From Antedon mediterranea (Eukaryota > Echinodermata > Crinoidea > Comatulida > Antedonidae): a stretch of 64,000 bases of DNA. Below are positions 47,690 to 57,965 of this stretch, piece by piece; positions within the stretch are counted from its first letter, which is position 1; each line of letters opens with the position of its first letter. The notes below the pieces were generated by a model. The model ran no database searches. It was not told the DNA's origin and saw only the letters and a list, made by a program, of their open reading frames with translations. Both the position numbers and the translations under genes were made by a program. Location: assembly GCF_964355755.1 (NCBI RefSeq), contig NC_092673.1:11291001-11355000 (forward strand), in the 5' to 3' direction.

Positions 47690-48750
47690 AAAGAAAAAAC
47701 TTAGTTGTAGTTTATTAAGTTCTTTATTTGGTAGACCAAACAAAATGGCATTGCAGTAGTCTAACCGTGATGTTATTAGTGCATGGACAAGTTTAATAAG
47801 CGAGGAGTGTGTTTGCGAATTGATCTTATGTTACGAAGGTGGTACTGTAGGTTTCAGATTTACTAATGTTGTTGATATGTATGGACATAATCGTTGCCGA
47901 GTCAAATACAACTCCGATATATCTAACCTCCAACGATGATGTGATTGATGTTTCTAGCAATGGCCAATTTCTTGAAGTGTTTTGAATGAAGAAATAAGAT
48001 TTCGGTTTTACCAGGATTAAAAAGAGCATGTTTTTAGTTAGCCAATCCTGAACATCAACAACACAAGCTTCGATAACCGATTTCGCCTCATTAAACTCTG
48101 CTGGATTAAAGCTGATGTACAGTTGTGTATCATCTGCGTACACATGATATTGGACACAATGTCTCTTAATGATATCACTCATGGGCGAGATGTAAACTAA
48201 AAACAATACTGGACCCAGTATTGATCCTTGAGGAACACCGCATTTCAGGTCGATAGAGGTGGATTTGACATTACCAATCCGGACCTGCTGCTTCCTAGAA
48301 GACAAATGACTTGAACCAATTTAGAGCAGATCCACAGATACCAATAGACGAAAGTCTTGCAATAAGAATGGAATAGTCCATGGTATCAGAAGCTGCCGAC
48401 AGGTCGAGGTACACAGAAAAAAGACAATTACCTTTATTCAGAGCTAAAATAATATCATTATGCACCTTGAGAATGGCTGACTCTGTACTGTGGTGCTTTC
48501 TATATGCTGATTGAAGAGGGTCGAACAGATTATTGTCGTCAAGAAAATGTATGAGATCTAAAGCAACGCAGTTCTCAAGGATCAATTAGATAAAAAAGCG
48601 ACATTAGAAATAGATCGAAAATTTGCCATGCAAGTATGATCCAGTAAAGGTTTCTTTAAAATAAATGTAACTAGACCCAACTTCAAATCATCAGGAAAGG
48701 TCGTACCAGTTGATAAAGATAAATTAATAATAATTCTAAATACTGAAGTC
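47690..48750 (-). pseudogene. L2/CR1-like LINE reverse transcriptase fragment
   Basis: On the minus strand: TFPDDLKLGLVTFILKKP (finger region), DPLQSAYRKHHSTESAILKV, VYLDLSAASDTMDY (motif A; the expected FD is SD), RLSSIGICGSALNW, CGVPQGSILGPVLFLVYISP, YHVYADDTQLYISF (YADD catalytic motif), then [20 protein letters not shown]. The order is RT of the L2/CR1 group. It lacks the N-terminal endonuclease and the 3' end, and a frame break separates 48295-48585 from 47826-48305. It lies between the two arms of a local inverted repeat. Confidence 0.87.
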
Positions 48751-48925
48751 AATTATGCACATTTTCCATAAAGTTATATTCCTAATTAAAAATTTCAATA
48801 CAAGTTGGGTAGCAATGGGTAGCATATTGTATATGCTTCCATTTTATACCATACAGTGTGTCCATTGACATTTTAAAGAATAATTTAACCAGAAAATGTG
48901 TTTTTTTGGTCATTTTTTTTCGATC
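48751..48925. repeat. Right arm of the inverted repeat around the LINE
   Basis: Reverse complement of about 47440-47600. Outside 48925 the similarity stops and a different LINE begins. Confidence 0.65.
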
Positions 48926-49544
48926 AACCAGCATCGACCAACAGCTTAAGATCTGCATGGCAACTTGTCAAACAACTCTCAGGGAAGAGATCTCAAAGTG
49001 CCTGCATCATGGGAGAGGATCGTCTTCTAGCATGGAAAACTCACTTCCACAAACTACTATCGGTGGAGACTTCAGTGGTAGATGACATGGATATCGGCAA
49101 AATCTTCAACTTAACCACCAGATAAGCTCCGAGAGGTTCTCCGAGGCTGAGGTGTCAATTGCGTGCAAACAGATGAAATCTGGCAAAGCACCTGACGGTC
49201 TTCCCATCGAAATATGGAAATTACCTGGCACCCAGAAAGCTCTCACTTCTTTCTGCAATCAAATTCTTGATGGAAACAGGCCATCAGAATGGGGAATTTC
49301 GTTCATATCCCGAAAAAAGGTGATCTTTCAAAACCAGATAACTACAGGGGTATTTCATTATCACAATTGGCTGCAAAGATCTACAATCGCCTGATTTTAA
49401 ATAGGATACGTCCTGTGATTAATGAAGTTTTACGCCCCAACCAGAATGGCTTTCGTCAGGCACGATCAACAACTACGCACATTCTTGCACTGAGGAGAAT
49501 TGTTGAAGAGGTTAAGAACCATCACAAAGAGGCAGTCATTGTGC
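48926..49544 (+). pseudogene. Second non-LTR reverse transcriptase fragment
   Basis: On the plus strand the translation contains ACKQMKSGKAPDGLPIEIWK, VHIPKKGDLSKPDNYRGISL, AKIYNRLILNRIRPVINEVL and PNQNGFRQARSTTTHILALR. These are the finger motifs of a non-LTR reverse transcriptase. A frameshift near 49300 separates the first part from the second. It stops at EAVIV just before catalytic motif A, where hairpin-element sequence begins. It is unlike the L2/CR1-type copies elsewhere in the window; the clade is not assigned. Confidence 0.85.
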
Positions 49545-50034
49545 ACCGCGTGCGTAAAAAGTTTCGCGCGCGTGGGAATTTTTGACATGCTCAAAATGAC
49601 ATGAAACGCATAGAAAGTTGATTAGAAGTTGATTTTTCGCACTCTAAAATTTTAAACGCGCGTGCTCGCGTAACTTTTTTTGAAAGATGCTATTTTTAAT
49701 CCATAGAAAGTTTGCGCTTGATGTGACTTAAATTTTCACAAAGTGTCAAAACAAAATTATGTTTGGTTTTTAGTCTATGATCAATCATTGAAATTCATAA
49801 AATCGCGCGTAAGTCACGTTGAGCAACTCTGACGTCATTCAAAAATAGGAGGTGCACAAGTTCACGTAAATGTCGATATGTTGACAAAGTTACGATATGT
49901 TCTGTTTACACGTTTTAGAGAAACGCGACGCACAAAAATGACAGAAGGAAAGAAGTATAATACAGGAAAAAAAAAAAAAATATGATGAAACAGGACGATT
50001 ACAAGGAGTTATCCGCTACTAAGCGGATAACTAA
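49545..50034 (+). mobile_element. 3' part of an A'-type hairpin element (probably C6)
   Basis: It starts in mid-unit (GCACCGCGTGCGTAAAAAGT) and follows the C0 sequence closely to a closing hairpin at 50008-50031. The abrupt join to LINE coding sequence means either a deletion or template switching. The frame runs across the join only by chance. Confidence 0.8.
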
Positions 50035-51148
50035 CTAGACATGAAACTCGTCACTTTGACGAGTTAGTTATCCGCACCACGACAAACGCCACATGCACGT
50101 CATACGTTGGAATATTGCACACAGATAAAGATTATGGCATTATGACAAGAACTGAAGAATATCATATGCTGTTAGTGCTGAATTCTGTCAATTTTGTGTC
50201 ATAGTATATACAGTGCAAACAGTATAATCTGTATACATATTACATACAGTGTAGAATAGGTGAAATTACGGGACCCGCCATTTATTCCAATTTTTAACAT
50301 GGCGACGGTATCAAAATGAAACACTTAGATAGCAATTTCAGAAGGAAATTATCTCAGGAACAACATACGTGTAGAAGAAATTTGAATACGTAAAATATAG
50401 ATGCGCACCCTTTTAAATATGAAAATACGACTTTTTTTATTCAACTGGCCATATGATGACGTCACAACATCTGATTGGCAAAATGTTTACATGAATTCGT
50501 ATCTACACTCCAATAGCGTCCAGAAAACGTTTTAATCATGATTATCACTTTTTATTCTGACGAGCTATAACAGATTGAAATTTACTGTAAAAATGAAAAT
50601 AAGTGACCCACGTTATTTACATTTTTAGACATGATGACGTCATAAAAATTAAAATATTTTTAACTCATACGGAAGATAGTTGATTAACGTAGACAATATT
50701 AAAATCTTGGGGGAAATGGAATACGTATAAGCGCGATGCGCTCTGTTGAATATGATGAGCAATAACGAAACAGACAAAAATCCTATATTTTACATTCGTG
50801 TGGCCATACGATGACGTCATAACATCCGAGAGGTAAAAATTCTGCATGAATTCATATCTACAATTTATCATCTTACATAATATGTTAAAAAAATTTGGGT
50901 AACCTATGATCCCGAAGAGCTATAATAGATTCAAAATTGGCATTATTTTGACAATATTTTATTACTTTTTCAACTAAAATGCGCGCAAATGGTCTAAATC
51001 AACGTGTTCGTATGACGTCATTTTAATTTGAAATGATGTTAATCTTTTGTAAACTGACTAGGAAAGGCTGTAAAATCATAATTCAAGAGAAAAACACATG
51101 ATTTTCATGCTCCGTGCGCAGCTTACGCTCTACCAAGCGGATAACTAA
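50035..51148 (+). mobile_element. Hairpin element C7, truncated
   Basis: An A'-type 5' end with tag AGTTATCCGC, body like C3. At about 51120 it jumps from CCGTGCGCA to a partial closing hairpin (CTCTACCAAGCGGATAACTAA). The last 12 bases form the right border of the composite. Confidence 0.8.
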
Positions 51149-51155
51149 TTAATAA

Positions 51156-51921
51156 TTATAGTGCTTCCTCTTCATCGCTGTCAATTAGTTCTTCTGCATC
51201 TGTGTTATCCTTTCCATTCTCGCAATGTCCACTGCACACACCACATGCAGACACACACGACATGCCAGCTTTCATGCAACTGCATCTCATGGTTTGGTAT
51301 TGCCTTTCGCCTTCCTTGCAATTGCAGCAGAAGGTTGTCTGGTGCAATACCACAAGAGAGCATCTTAGGTTTAAGTTTTCTGTTGAAGTCTAATTCCCAT
51401 CCTCTTCCTTTGGGTTCAAGAACCGAGGTGTTCAGATGCCTCCATATCTTAACTTGAAGATGAACACGCAGGGAATGTTGAGCGGTTGCATATTCCGTTG
51501 GTGGTAGACGGTCAGGATCGATCTTTCCTTTGGCTGCTTGCTTCTTGAACTTAAGATAGCGAGGCTTTTCAAGAGGAGTATCCCCACAGCCATATGTGAT
51601 CTGCATTGCCTTTGATTCGGCTGTTCGAATTTGTGAGACAGGTGAAGTGGTACATGTAAATGTTGTGATGACACTGGCAGGAAATTTGGATTTGTAAATA
51701 GCACATTTGGTATGTCCATGAATGCATGAAACAGTGTCATTTCCAGACCAGCCATACTTGAAGAGGAACTCCTCGCGGTCACAGATGTCTATGGTAGAGA
51801 TGTCGTAAAGACCATCAAAGTCTGCTTTAAGATATAAGATAGTCGATAGGTCTATGATAGCAGAGCAAAATCAAAATATCAGTGTCCTGGGCGACAACAA
51901 CAACTGGGGAATTGACACCTA
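51156..51921 (-). pseudogene. Transposon protein with Cys-rich tail, left inverted copy, C-terminal part
   Basis: From 51921 down: VNSPVVVVAQDTDILILLCY, then LKADFDGLYDISTIDICDRE, TVSCIHGHTKCAIYKSKFPA, TEYATAQHSLRVHLQVKIWR, then a Cys-rich tail (CNCKEGERQYQTMRCSCMKA, CGVCSGHC) and an acidic end (ELIDSDEEEAL). I recognise this as an uncharacterised protein type common in invertebrate repeats, but cannot name its function. About 11 bases are missing before CNCK relative to the right copy, shifting the frame. The N-terminal part is displaced to 55153-55250 by a hAT-like insertion. Confidence 0.72.
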
Positions 51922-52817
51922 CAGGCCTCAAATTTTACCGCGGCCAGTGCCGTCGGTGCCCTCCCAGTTGGCCTCAATGCCCTCGAAAATGAATAGCAAT
52001 CGCTTCGGACGAACAGGAAATTCTTGTGTTATATAAGTTCTTTGTTTATCGCAAATAGCTTGCACAATGCATGATGGGAAGGGTTTGGGAGCAAACGTCA
52101 CAACGCGTACGTGCAAACAACAAATCACGTACGTACGCGTTGTGACGTTTGCTCCCAAATCCTTCCCATCATGCATCGCACACGCTATTTGCGATAAACC
52201 TTATTGAGCTAGCCGCCTTCGATTACACGCACTCCTAGCTAGCCTAGCCTATCCTCCCGCCGCCGATCCGGTCAAACACACGCAATTCTTCAATTCATTG
52301 GGAAAACAATTCTATTTGACGCACACGCACCCTCTGATAAGAAATTTCACACACGACGTCCGTACGTAATACCAAAGATAATAAAAGGAGAAGATACAAC
52401 AGTTCCGTTGGCGGTGTAAACCACATCCGGGTTACTATTTGCCTACGCCTGAAGGTGGCGCATTTCTTTTTCGCTAGAAAAAGTGCGCCACCTTCAGGCG
52501 TGGGTAAGGTAAAACTTTTATTGTAAATATCTATAAAAATGCAAACGATGATTATTTATCAAAATGATTATCAAAATATTAATAATATCAAAATTAGTAG
52601 AGCACAGACGCGAGAACACATCAGATCATCACGATCCATCGAAACGTGGGATTAGACGGGAACCATATCTAGAGCCCGCCGTCGTTCGGCTGCTGGATTC
52701 TTACGCGTCCATGAATAAGCGTCTATCCTTCTATGTATAACAGCGCGTACTGTTGATTCTTTACCTATTTATATTCTTTGGTAATACGCGAAGGATCGGA
52801 TCGTTGGAAAAACAATT

Positions 52818-54112
52818 CAGGGCTGAGCGAACCCACTTGCCCGACGCCCGGGACAAGTGTTTTTTACGGTCGGACAACCACATTTGACGTATCCTCTTGT
52901 CCGAGGACAAGCACTTTTGAAATTCAGGAAATTAAACTAAGAGCACAGAAAACCATGTGCCAACACAGTTAGCCATGTGCATTAATAAAAATAGCAGGCT
53001 TCTTCAAAGCACATTAAACCCAGTGCATTTAATACATCACTGATTGGTCAATGACCTGAGTCACATCATTATAGATTACACGATTTTCTATTTGGGGAGG
53101 TAATTAAAACATTTTTGGACCATGCAGTGGTTGAGACATAGGTTAACTGGGTAATTAAAAAAATGCCCAGTTAAAAAGAACCCCCGTAATTAATGGACTC
53201 TACCAGGTATTGTTGATCAAAAATACCATGCTGTATACACGCGAGGATGTGGTAGGCCCAGTATTTTAATTTTTCTCTGTACATCGTGCATGGAACGGAC
53301 AATTGATAAAGTGGTTTCATAGGGAAAAGAATGTTTTTTATAAATTTACCTGTGAAATGCAACAAGCTATTTTATTTAGTGAATTGGATAATAACAAAAA
53401 CATCCTCTCTCTGTCTGTTGTAGAGTAGGAGGCCTAACTTCTAGAGTAAGGATGGCCTGGAGCCTGGAGGTATTTTTCTCTCTCTCCATGGTGACTGTCT
53501 AAGGCCTAGTGTCTGGATGGCAAGCTTTAATTAGTATTGGGCCTAGCCAGACCTACATTAATTCGGTATTATTTGTTAACTAATTATGCCTGGACAAAAT
53601 AACAATTATTTAAAAAAATAATTTTAATTATGCCTGGACAAAATAAAAATTATTTTAAAAAATAATTTAAATATACCTACTATCTAGCTAGCCGGCATAG
53701 CTACAGTAGGCAAAGATCAGTTCACATGTATGACTAGGCTATGATACGTTTGTATATAATAGACACCACAGTTTTTTTGGTAATTCAATTCTTTTATTTT
53801 TTATTTACTAACTACTATTTATTAATTAGGCCTACAGTACTCTACACACTGTTGTGTTAATAAAATAAAACCTAAAAATGACCGTTATTTTTATCAAAAT
53901 ATTGAGCAGGCTAAAAAAGTCTAGGCTAGGCCTATAAACTGCTGAATTTTAAATCGACAATAAACACTTGCGTGACATTTGTCGACACTTGTGTAATTTT
54001 TTGCCTATTGCGCAATAAAGAGGGACAAGTAAAATTTTTTCTCGGACAAGTGAATTCCGTGCAGGTACTTGTCCGGGGACAAGTGAAAGAAATTGAAATT
54101 CCCTCACCCCTG
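52818..54112. mobile_element. 1.3-kb hAT-type MITE nested in the 3.2-kb element
   Basis: Terminal inverted repeats CAGGGCTGAGCGAA and CAGGGGTGAGGGAA, with CAATT on both sides. The motif ACTTGTCC/GGACAAGT recurs at least three times near each end, like hAT transposase subterminal binding sites. A related sequence at about 52296-52345 (AACAATTCTATTTGACGC and downstream) looks like an unoccupied paralogue of the insertion site. Confidence 0.82.
53581..53680. repeat. Short tandem duplication
   Basis: AATTATGCCTGGACAAAATA followed by an A/T-rich run occurs twice about 51 bp apart, inside the hAT-type MITE. Confidence 0.7.
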
Positions 54113-55152
54113 CAATTCCTGTTGACGTACACGCACCCTCTGATAAGAAAATACCATGTGCGTTCCTGCATGGTGTAGTCCATTATACGTGTAAAATTAG
54201 GGGTGTTTACTTTTAGCACCAAAGTTAAACCTGCACCTCAACTCGAAGATCGTTGGAGGTATATCATATTTATATTTTATCGCACCCACCTCAATAATCC
54301 AGCAGACAGATCATCAAAAAATCTTGTTTAACAACGTCGTACACTAAATTACCAAACGCGTTTTTACCGAACTCAAGGAAATGGTATAGTCCACAATACA
54401 TGTGCAGAAGGCCGGCTAAACACAAAGAGCGAGAAAGGGGTCGGCACGTCCGTCCGTGTTTTGAATTCTTATAAATATGGATTATACTAACAAAAAAGCT
54501 TCAGAAATCGAAACTCGGAAAATAACTATAATTTATATTCTACTACATAATGTCATTGGCTTAATTTTTACCGTGGTTAACACTCTGTGTATGAATAGTT
54601 GTAGGTAAGGCCTACAAACAAATTGTTTTGGTATCATGTTTTCTCCGTCGACTGCTAGCTAAGTAAGGCTGAGTAGCTTGCTGTTGTAAGGGTCTTTATA
54701 CCTGTTCTGGGGTTCCTTGGTTGGCTTCACGTGCCTTTTTATCGCATTATTTGAAACTAAACGAAACATTCAACACAGGACGGTAAACTATAAACGCTGA
54801 CCATCGTACCTATTTATTATTTATATGGATCGTAAATACACGTAATATTTATATAAAATACAAAAAGATGTATTGTAGACAGTCCTACTACTACTACGCA
54901 ATCTGATGAATAGGGGGAAATCCCCAAAACATTTTGCGGGTAGAATTTTTTTTTTTTTTTTAATTCCACCCTCAACCGGAAACAAGCTATTTTTTAATTT
55001 TGGCCTAGTTATTTTTTAATTTTGGCCTTGGTGCCCCTTCGATTTAAAACAAATGGCCTTGGTGCCCTCCCATTTGGCCTTGGTGCCCCTAAAATCAATG
55101 AAAACTGGAGGCCAAATGGCCTTGCCCCTAAAATCCCCAAATTCGAGGCCTG

Positions 55153-55250
55153 CACCTACGACCAAATTCATTGCAGATCTAACAAGCAGTGTGTCACCAT
55201 CATCCTTTGCTTGGCGTACAGTGATATGCTGTCTTGCCATCTCTGTAGAT
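55153..55250 (-). pseudogene. Left inverted copy of the transposon protein, middle fragment
   Basis: On the minus strand, TEMARQHITVRQAKDDGDTL and LVRSAMNLVVG match the right copy (56800-56890). It stops at 55250, where unrelated purine-rich DNA begins, so the N-terminus (FDGYGEESSMKDHEH region) is absent from this copy. Confidence 0.7.
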
Positions 55251-56340
55251 AATGTAATGATTTTGGGGTAGAAGGAAAAGATAGAGGGCGGCAGATGGAG
55301 GCAGAGTAGGCAGGAGGAGAAGCAGAGAACGGACGTGAGAAAAAGGGCTGAGAGGGATTTGAGAAGGAAGGCAATGGAGGGTTACCTCGAGCTGCGTTAA
55401 AAAGGAGGGAGAGATTGGAGCTGGAAAAGCGGAGAAGCAGGGAGAAGACGTGTAAAATAAGTAGAGACATTAGAGAAATTGAAAAACAAAGTGTATAGAA
55501 GATTAGAAAGAAAGAGAAAATTGGAGTTGAATAGTAAAAGGAGAGTTAAGACACAGCAAGTAAGTTAGCCGGAGGGTACAGCATACCGCTTGAGCTGCTG
55601 TTTGAGACATAGTGAGCCGGAGGTTGCGCCTACTGTACTGGTTGTATCACTATTTGAGACATATTGAGCCGAAGGTTGCGCCTACTGTACTGGTTGTATC
55701 ACTATTTGAGATAGCTGAGCCGGAGGTTGCACCTACTGGTTGTGTTACTGCTTGAGATACAGTTAGCCCGTGGTACACCCTGTGGTTGTGATACTGCTTT
55801 GCTGGTGGGTACACCTATTAGCCAGTGGTTAAGACTACTGGTGGTTACCCTGTTAGCCGGTACGTGGTTACGCCATTGTTGGTGGTTACGTGCTGTAGGA
55901 GGTTACACCATTGTGTTGGTGGGTACGTTGCTGGTTGGAGGTTACACCATTGTTGGTGGTTACGTGCTGTGGAGGTTACACCATTGTTGGTGGTTACGTT
56001 GCTGTGGAGGTTACACCACTGTTGGAGGTTACACCATTGTTGGTGGTTACGTTGCTGTGGAGGTTACACCATTGTTGGTGGTTACGTTGCTGTGGAGGTT
56101 ACACCATTGTTGGTGGTTACGTGCTGTTGGAGGTTACCCATTGTTGGTGGTTACGTTGCTGTGGAGGTTACACCATTGTTGGTTGTTACGTGCTGTTGGA
56201 GGTTACACCATTGTTGGTGGTTACGTGCATGTTGGAGGTTACGCCGTTGTTGGTGGTTACGCTACTATTGGAGGTTACGTCATTACTGGTGGTTACGCTG
56301 TTGTTTCAAATCCGGCGTAATAGCAGAACTAATTAAATTA
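55251..56340. repeat. Purine-rich stretch and minisatellites between the inverted arms
   Basis: 55260-55560 is strongly purine-rich on the plus strand. 55610-55790 holds about three copies of a roughly 65-bp unit (GAGCCGGAGGTTGCGCCTAC). 55800-56310 is a minisatellite of roughly 35-bp units (TTGGTGGTTACGTTGCTGTG, GAGGTTACACCATTG). All three plus frames are open across it, giving repetitive peptides (GGYTIVGGYV, WRLHHCWWL), as expected when a repeat lacks stops; I do not call it a gene. Confidence 0.8.
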
Positions 56341-56514
56341 ATTATTATAATCGGTTGTTACCAATAATTTGGAATCAAAGAAGAATAAAGGAGGTCACTC
56401 CAGAAATTGTAATTGATTTTTTTTGTTTCATTCGAGTGTGCCGCGGTACCGCAGACCCTTCCCCCCAAAAGGGAACAAACCCGAGAGCGGATTTTCGTTA
56501 CAATATCATCGTGA

Positions 56515-57327
56515 TGATGCTTTCTTGTGGTATTGCGCCAGACAACCTTCTCAAAGGAATCTGCTGCAATTGCAAGAAAGGCGAAAGGCAATGCCAACAA
56601 ATTCAATAGTGCTACCGTCGTGTTTGATGGCTACGGGGAAGAATCATCAATGAAAGACCATGAGCATATACGCCGGATGGCTGGAAAGAAGGTTTCTCCG
56701 GACTTGAGTGTCACACTGGACCTGACTGTGTCATGTGATAGAGAGGTATTCCTGGCAAATGAGAAGAACAAAGGAGCCTTGATCACGATGATATCTACAG
56801 AGATGGCAAGACAGCATATCACTGTACGCCAAGCAAAGGATGATGGTGACACACTGATTGTTAGATCTGCAATGGATTTGGTCGTAGGTGTTAATTCCCC
56901 AGTTGTTGTTGTCGCCCAGGACACTAATATTTTGATTTTGCTCTGCTATCATAGACCTATCGACTGTACTAACTTGTATCTTTAAGCAGACTTTGATGGC
57001 CTGCGTGTTCATCTTCAAGTTGGAATATGGAGGCATCTGAACACCTCGGTCCTTGAACCCAAGGGAAGAGGATGGGAATTAGACTCCAACAGAAAACTTA
57101 AACCTAAGATGCTTTCTTGTGGTATTGCGCCAGACAACCTTCTCAAAGGAATCTGCTGCAATTGCAAGAAAGGCGAAAGGCAATGCCAAACCATGAGATG
57201 CAGCTGCATGAACGCTGGCATGTTGTGTGTATCTGCATGTGGTGTGTGCAGTGGACATTGCGAGAATGGAAAGGATAACACAGATGCAGAAGAACTAATT
57301 GACAGCGATGAAGAGGAAGCACTATAA
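56515..57327 (+). pseudogene. Transposon protein with Cys-rich tail, right inverted copy
   Basis: 56515-56592 is a stray duplicate of the Cys-motif segment (CGIAPDNLLKGICCNCKKGE). Then 56593-56985 encodes VVFDGYGEESSMKDHEHIRR, LANEKNKGALITMISTEMAR, ITVRQAKDDGDTLIVRSAMD and VVVAQDTNILILLCYH, a protein type widespread in invertebrate repeats. A Lys codon is TAA at 56983, stopping the frame. The segment between FDGL and RVHLQV is deleted relative to the left copy. The tail 57109-57327 keeps 11 Cys (CNCKKGERQCQTMRCSCMNA) and an acidic C-terminus. Function unknown; both copies in the window are broken. Confidence 0.72.
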
Positions 57328-57965
57328 TTATTAATTTATTTTGTTTTGGTGATAGTTACTGTAAGTTATTATCAGCATTATCTTGACCTTGTATTTGGTG
57401 GTCAAGACTTGGTTTAGGGTCATTTATTCTGTGGGTTTTGACACCATGTACGCCTCAATAAGTCAAAGTTAATGTTTTGGGGATTTTTGTTAATTTAAAA
57501 AAAACAATCACTAATAATAGCATGTTCATGATAGAATAAATACTTTTGACCTTTGACCTCATTTTTTAAGTTTGTTTTTTTTTCTGCATATTTTAACATC
57601 AATATACCATTATATGTTGCTGAAATATCAATCATATGCCATTTTATGTAGAAAATTTGACTTTTTGACCTTTGACCTCATTTTTAGTGGTCAAGATTTG
57701 ATCCAAAGATATGACTTCTATTTTAAGTGTTATTCCTTTTTTAATTCTGCACATTTTGACACCAATTTTAATTAGATACCATATTCTGGTGACGAAATAT
57801 GATTCATACAAGAATTATAGCTATTTGGCAACGGTCAATGAACTTTGACCTCCGATAAAAAATTTTCCCCAGCCCCTATCTTCCATTCTTTTTTCTTGGT
57901 AGTTGTCCATACCCATACTTACCAAAATCAGTTGAAATTAGCTTCTTTTAAATTTTTTCACAGAT
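57328..57965. repeat. Right arm of the inverted-repeat transposon
   Basis: Reverse complement of 36090-36235, 37221-37751 and 51149-51160 joined together, so it preserves the state before both left-arm insertions. It holds several TTTGACCTTTGACCTCA stretches. Confidence 0.82.

Larger units (their letters stand above)
37752..51148 (+). mobile_element. 13.4-kb composite of nested hairpin elements (C1-C7) in the inverted-repeat transposon
   Basis: The left flank ends ACAAAATAAA (37751) and the right flank begins TTAATAATTATAG (51149). The opposite arm keeps the joined sequence (reverse complement of about 57325-57352), so the empty site is known. Bracket parsing gives C1[ C2[ C3[ C4 ] ] C5[ C6[..] C7.. 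] ]: seven openings and five closings. The imbalance is explained by a deletion at about 51120 that fused the middle of C7 to a closing hairpin. C4 carries a mariner-type MITE. C6 has lost its middle and holds other transposon DNA at 46813-49544. Confidence 0.85.
51922..55152. mobile_element. 3.2-kb hAT-like non-autonomous element
   Basis: Ends are CAGGCCTCAAATTTT and the inverse of CAGGCCTCGAATTTGGGG. CACCTA flanks both sides (51916-51921 and 55153-55158). The right copy of the gene keeps the uninterrupted site. Both ends carry repeated subterminal motifs (GGTGCCCTCCCA, TTGGCC). Two hairpins lie inside, at 52045-52198 (arms about 68 nt) and 52442-52504 (arms 21 nt). The CAG start suggests hAT, although a 6-bp duplication is short for that superfamily. 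Confidence 0.72.
36090..57965. mobile_element. 21.9-kb inverted-repeat transposon in QTRT1 intron 1
   Basis: The outer arms are inverted copies. 36090-36235 plus 37221-37751 pairs with the reverse complement of about 57340-57965 (both contain TAAAAGAAGCTAATTTCAAC and GGTATGGGTATGGACAACTA). The arms continue inward into inverted copies of one transposon gene (51149-51921 plus 55153-55250 against about 56593-57340). The left arm carries two large insertions: a roughly 985-bp element and the 13.4-kb hairpin composite. The superfamily is unknown; I see no unambiguous target duplication. Confidence 0.75.

Noticed and set aside
14133-51148. CRISPR array
   Set aside because: Units are 1.5-1.6 kb with no short direct repeats separated by unique spacers, and the genome is an animal's.
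14133-51148. Firm assignment of the hairpin elements to Helitrons
   Set aside because: Hairpin near the 3' end, near-absent target duplication and self-arrays fit, but there is no linked Rep/helicase, and the 5' hairpin plus shared tag are not standard Helitron ends; kept only as an inference.
51161-51457. Plus-strand 98-aa frame opposite the transposon gene
   Set aside because: It is the antisense shadow of the Cys-rich coding region, whose minus-strand translation matches the right copy.
55727-56367. Three overlapping long frames of 141-197 aa
   Set aside because: All three frames are open because the minisatellite unit contains no stop; the peptides are pure repeats without known domains.
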